From Trochalopteron elliotii (lineage: Eukaryota; Chordata; Aves; Passeriformes; Leiothrichidae): DNA of 64,000 bases. Numbering within the stretch: the stretch's first letter is position 1; every line of letters begins with the position of its first letter. The position numbers and the translations under genes are program-made. The notes under the pieces are model-generated. The model searched no databases. It saw only the letters and a list, made by a program, of their open reading frames with translations, and had not been told where the DNA came from. Location: positions 551,258-615,257 of the forward strand of contig JANPWX010000168.1 of NCBI GenBank assembly GCA_024734555.1, read 5' to 3'. Below, one piece after another: positions 61,084-64,000 of this stretch.

Positions 61084-63224
61084 AAGACTTGAAAAATGCC
61101 GAGCCCGAATCCAAAAACCATTCGTGTTAATATCTTTTGGCTTTGTATCCGTCATTATTTGGAATGTGATTAAATCCCATTTGCTTCACTGTGCCCAAAG
61201 CATGTGTTTAAAGTCAAGCATGTGCTTAAGTGATTTCCTGAATAAGTAAACTTAAAGTGAATGAACCCTATGTGAAAAGGAAACATCTTTTTCCAGGTAA
61301 TTGTTTAACATGTTCAATACCAAAATCTGAGCTTTGATTAATATATTTTTCTTTTAGTTTAGGAAAAAAAAATGGATCACATGTATCGAACTCCTTTTTT
61401 AATCGCTTATTTTTTCTTTAGTTGTAGGATATTATATTACCGTTGGAGTAAACCTCTTATTCAGGACTACAAAGAATAAAGAAGTATTCTTTAAAATGTA
61501 CTAACACCTAATCCTTGCTCTATAAATTTATTAACTTACATGAATATTAGAGTTTTGTTTCAGGGAGATTATTACGTTTGATTATTTTTTGGAGAACCCT
61601 CTTTCATTTGTCACCTGTGCAGTCACTTATAAAACATTAAAGGTTATATATAGCAAAATCAATGAAGGAGAGTTGCTTTTTGATTTTTTAAATGCATTTT
61701 TTAAAGGTAATCTATTTGTACCTTATTAGTTCTGCGAAAAATGGCTGTTTAGGATTACCCTGTTGTTTGTTGATAACAATGGCTGTCATTTTTTAAAATT
61801 TAAGGCAAATATTTGTAGGGTGAAAAATGAAATATTTTCAGTTGAAGCTCAGCAGCAGGACAGCTTTAACTTGCTAACGCTTTTGCATTATTTTGGGAAT
61901 ATAATTGAATCCTTGATATGGTAATGCAATTTGCAATAAAAAAAAATCTAATATCAGTATTTCATGGTACAGAAACCTGCCTTACCTTGTTGGCAGCAGG
62001 TTCCCAGTGCAGCAGAATGGTAGGACATTCTGAAGAGTACAGGTTGCCTTTCAGGAGTTAAAAAATTATGATGCTCCTTTTAAGAGTGTCCATATGCTTT
62101 CAAATCCGGTTCAAAAGCCTATTATAAATTTTGAGCATGGTGAGAACTGCTGCAATGATCTAATTTTTACAGTTTTCTTTTAGGATTGGCGTTTCCCCAA
62201 TTTGCCTGATAGCTGGCATTCTGACATATATATGTGCTCAAGTGCTTTCAAATCCAATTAATGCACAGAGTGCAAAATGTAACTCCTGTACCTTTCAGTA
62301 ATTGTGGGAGTTACTCACGGCATCAAATGAACAGAAAACAAGACAAGTGTGAGGAGATACTGTGGGGTTTTTTGATGTCTTTATAGAGCATTCAGCATAT
62401 TTCTCTCTGAAACTTTCAGGAATGATGGTAAAGGATGCAGTACAAATAGATAGAATCAAAAATAATATTTTTAGTAATGTGAAAGAATTTAATTTAAATT
62501 TTAAAATTCTTTACCTAAACCACACTGCTAATTACATGAGAAGGAAACAGGAAGAGGATGGTCTTAATGTCCCTCTGGAGGAGGAGGCTATCTCTCTCCA
62601 CTAGAGAGAAAATCCAAAGATTTGCCTCTTTAGGGGAACCTCAGCCCTTTGGAACCCCTTGCAAGGCTGCCATGATGTATATATACATGTATACAAGACA
62701 TTGGCAGCCATTAAATCCATTACTACCTCTGCTGATTATTTTACATTGCAACTGCTTGTTGCTGTTTTCTATTTATATTCTGCTCATTTCACAGGAGTGC
62801 AAGGTTATACACAGAGTATTCAGCATCTCTGCAAGTCTGTTCTTTGTGGAGATACCAGGCATAGCATTTGATGTTAATCAGAAATGTGCAGATATGAGTT
62901 TTTCTGGGGTCTCCTGAGTCGGGAGAAAGACTTCAGTGGAGTTCTATGCATTTTGGATCAGTCTGATGGTTCTGAAATTTCACCCTAAACAATAGTGGTC
63001 AGCTATTTCATTCTTTGTGAACATCAAAATTTAAGGAAATTGAGAGTTTTAAAAAGAGGACACAGTGTAACAATATATATGAAATGTATTAACTGTAATT
63101 TTTTATAGTTGTTTGCTATTATATGAATGTAATTTATTGTGCCTGCAGCAACCTGAGGACATGCTGGAAAATTAGATGATTCATTTCAAGTGTTTTATCC
63201 TAGTGAGCAAAATTTTAATCAGTC

Positions 63225-63300
63225 AGTTTTCAAATCCCAGCTCTGTTATTGGCACAGTCTGTAAACTTGGCAAGGTCAGTGAAGGACTCCATTGTAGACA
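63225..63300 (+). repeat. possible MIR-like fragment
   Basis: 'aaatcccagctctgttattg' and 'cttggcaaggtcag' correspond in order to the MIR blocks 'aatcccggctctgccactta' and 'ccttgggcaagtta', with a short spacing difference. The similarity is weak and limited to about 60 bases. Confidence 0.3.
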
Positions 63301-64000
63301 GAATATAGCATCTCAACTAAATCATTACTGCATATGTTTTATTTTATCTGCATTAAGAGATTTTTAAAGAAATAGAGCTCTAGAAAGCTGCTCCTTGGAG
63401 GACCTATGACAAAGGTAATCTAACAACATAAATTATGATGAGTATAAGATTTATCTTGAGCTATGGTTGCTATTTCCTATGCAAATATTTTTACAGCCTC
63501 ATCTTAAAAACACCAAACCTGTAACCTAGTAAAAATTTCATAACACATGGACCACTGTCCTGACACTCTCACAAGTTTGTGGCTGCATTGTTCATGGAGC
63601 ATTATGAATTTTACCATGCAGTGACCAGGACCGGTGTTATCAGTTTGCTCTACCTCAAATCTTGCTGTTAGCTTTCATCAGAAACATTCTGCTTCTAATT
63701 ATGGGGTGCTAAATCAGAAATGTAAAGCTGTCCAGTAACCAATAATCAGCTGACTGTGTCCAAATGCAAGTTAATGACACAGTAGGAAAAAAATCTAATT
63801 GTCTTAATTGTTAGGTGGTAGAAATAAGAAGCATGATTATGAAATAAAATTTTCAGAAGTATCCAGTGTCCTAATTTTAAAGGGCATAAAGCAGCCTAAT
63901 GTCAATTGAAAGCAAAAAGAATTACGTTCAAATACTCATTGCTGGATTTGAAAAATGTGACATAGACCCCCCAAAATTGTTAAAAAGCTCTAGCCATGGG

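Larger units (their letters stand above)
59988..64000. other. unique AT-rich DNA with TAAT cluster, no gene seen
   Basis: No host exon recognised. It holds a cluster of TAAT/ATTA cores at 60520-60610, an imperfect (TG)n-type tract at 61017-61083, and a non-repetitive AT-rich stretch at 61360-62300 that could be conserved non-coding DNA. A weak MIR-like match is at 63225-63300 ('aaatcccagctctgttattg', then 'cttggcaaggtcag'). Open frames are at most 119 codons and appear random. Confidence 0.45.

Noticed and set aside
1..64000. CRISPR arrays, bacterial operons, tRNA or rRNA genes
   Set aside because: No regularly spaced identical repeats, no cloverleaf-like tRNA with A/B boxes and no rRNA-like blocks seen; the repeats are vertebrate retroelements.

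Overview
The window looks like a piece of a bird chromosome, probably from a gene desert or a very long intron. The main evidence is the repeats. There are several CR1 non-LTR retrotransposon tails, which carry the CR1-type 3' end (a 'ttggactngatgatc' block followed by 'attctatgatt' octamers). There are also compact LTR retroelements, including one resembling an avian ERVL-type LTR. A passerine is possible, but the sequence alone does not prove it. The DNA is AT-rich, stops are frequent in all frames, and I recognise no exon of a host protein-coding gene, no tRNA or rRNA and no CRISPR array. The open frames are short. The longest (about 130 to 176 codons) are either antisense to CR1 or about what chance gives in 64 kb.

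Layout. 1-1745: unique DNA, a MIR-like fragment, then a long CR1 3' tail on +. 1746-9089: unique. 9090-9485: two interlocked, almost perfect inverted repeats, followed by a short CR1 tail on - (9549-9636). 9637-13648: unique, with a CR1 end near 12 kb. 13649-14159: an LTR on -, followed to about 15.1 kb by decayed coding-like sequence on the same strand. About 17.74-18.73 kb: an old CR1/L3-like copy containing a 43-base A run. 18.7-27.8 kb: mostly unique. 27787-28356: CR1 on +. 35523-35806: CR1 on -. 36540-37074: second copy of the same LTR. 37-53 kb: unique, with a pentanucleotide array and a long pyrimidine tract. 53296-53747: third LTR copy. 55147-56465: an internally deleted ERVL-like provirus with an intact 5-bp target duplication. 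56.5-64 kb: unique, with a TAAT-rich cluster and T/G-rich tracts.

No genes act together here; the content is a record of mobile-element insertion and local rearrangement. The most unusual structure is at 9090-9485. It fits a double template switch that inverted and duplicated a local segment, adding 212 bp with 9-10 bp of microhomology at both junctions. Next in interest are the three same-family, same-orientation LTRs spread over 40 kb (two with 6-bp target duplications) and the ERVL-like provirus whose two LTRs have decayed very unequally.
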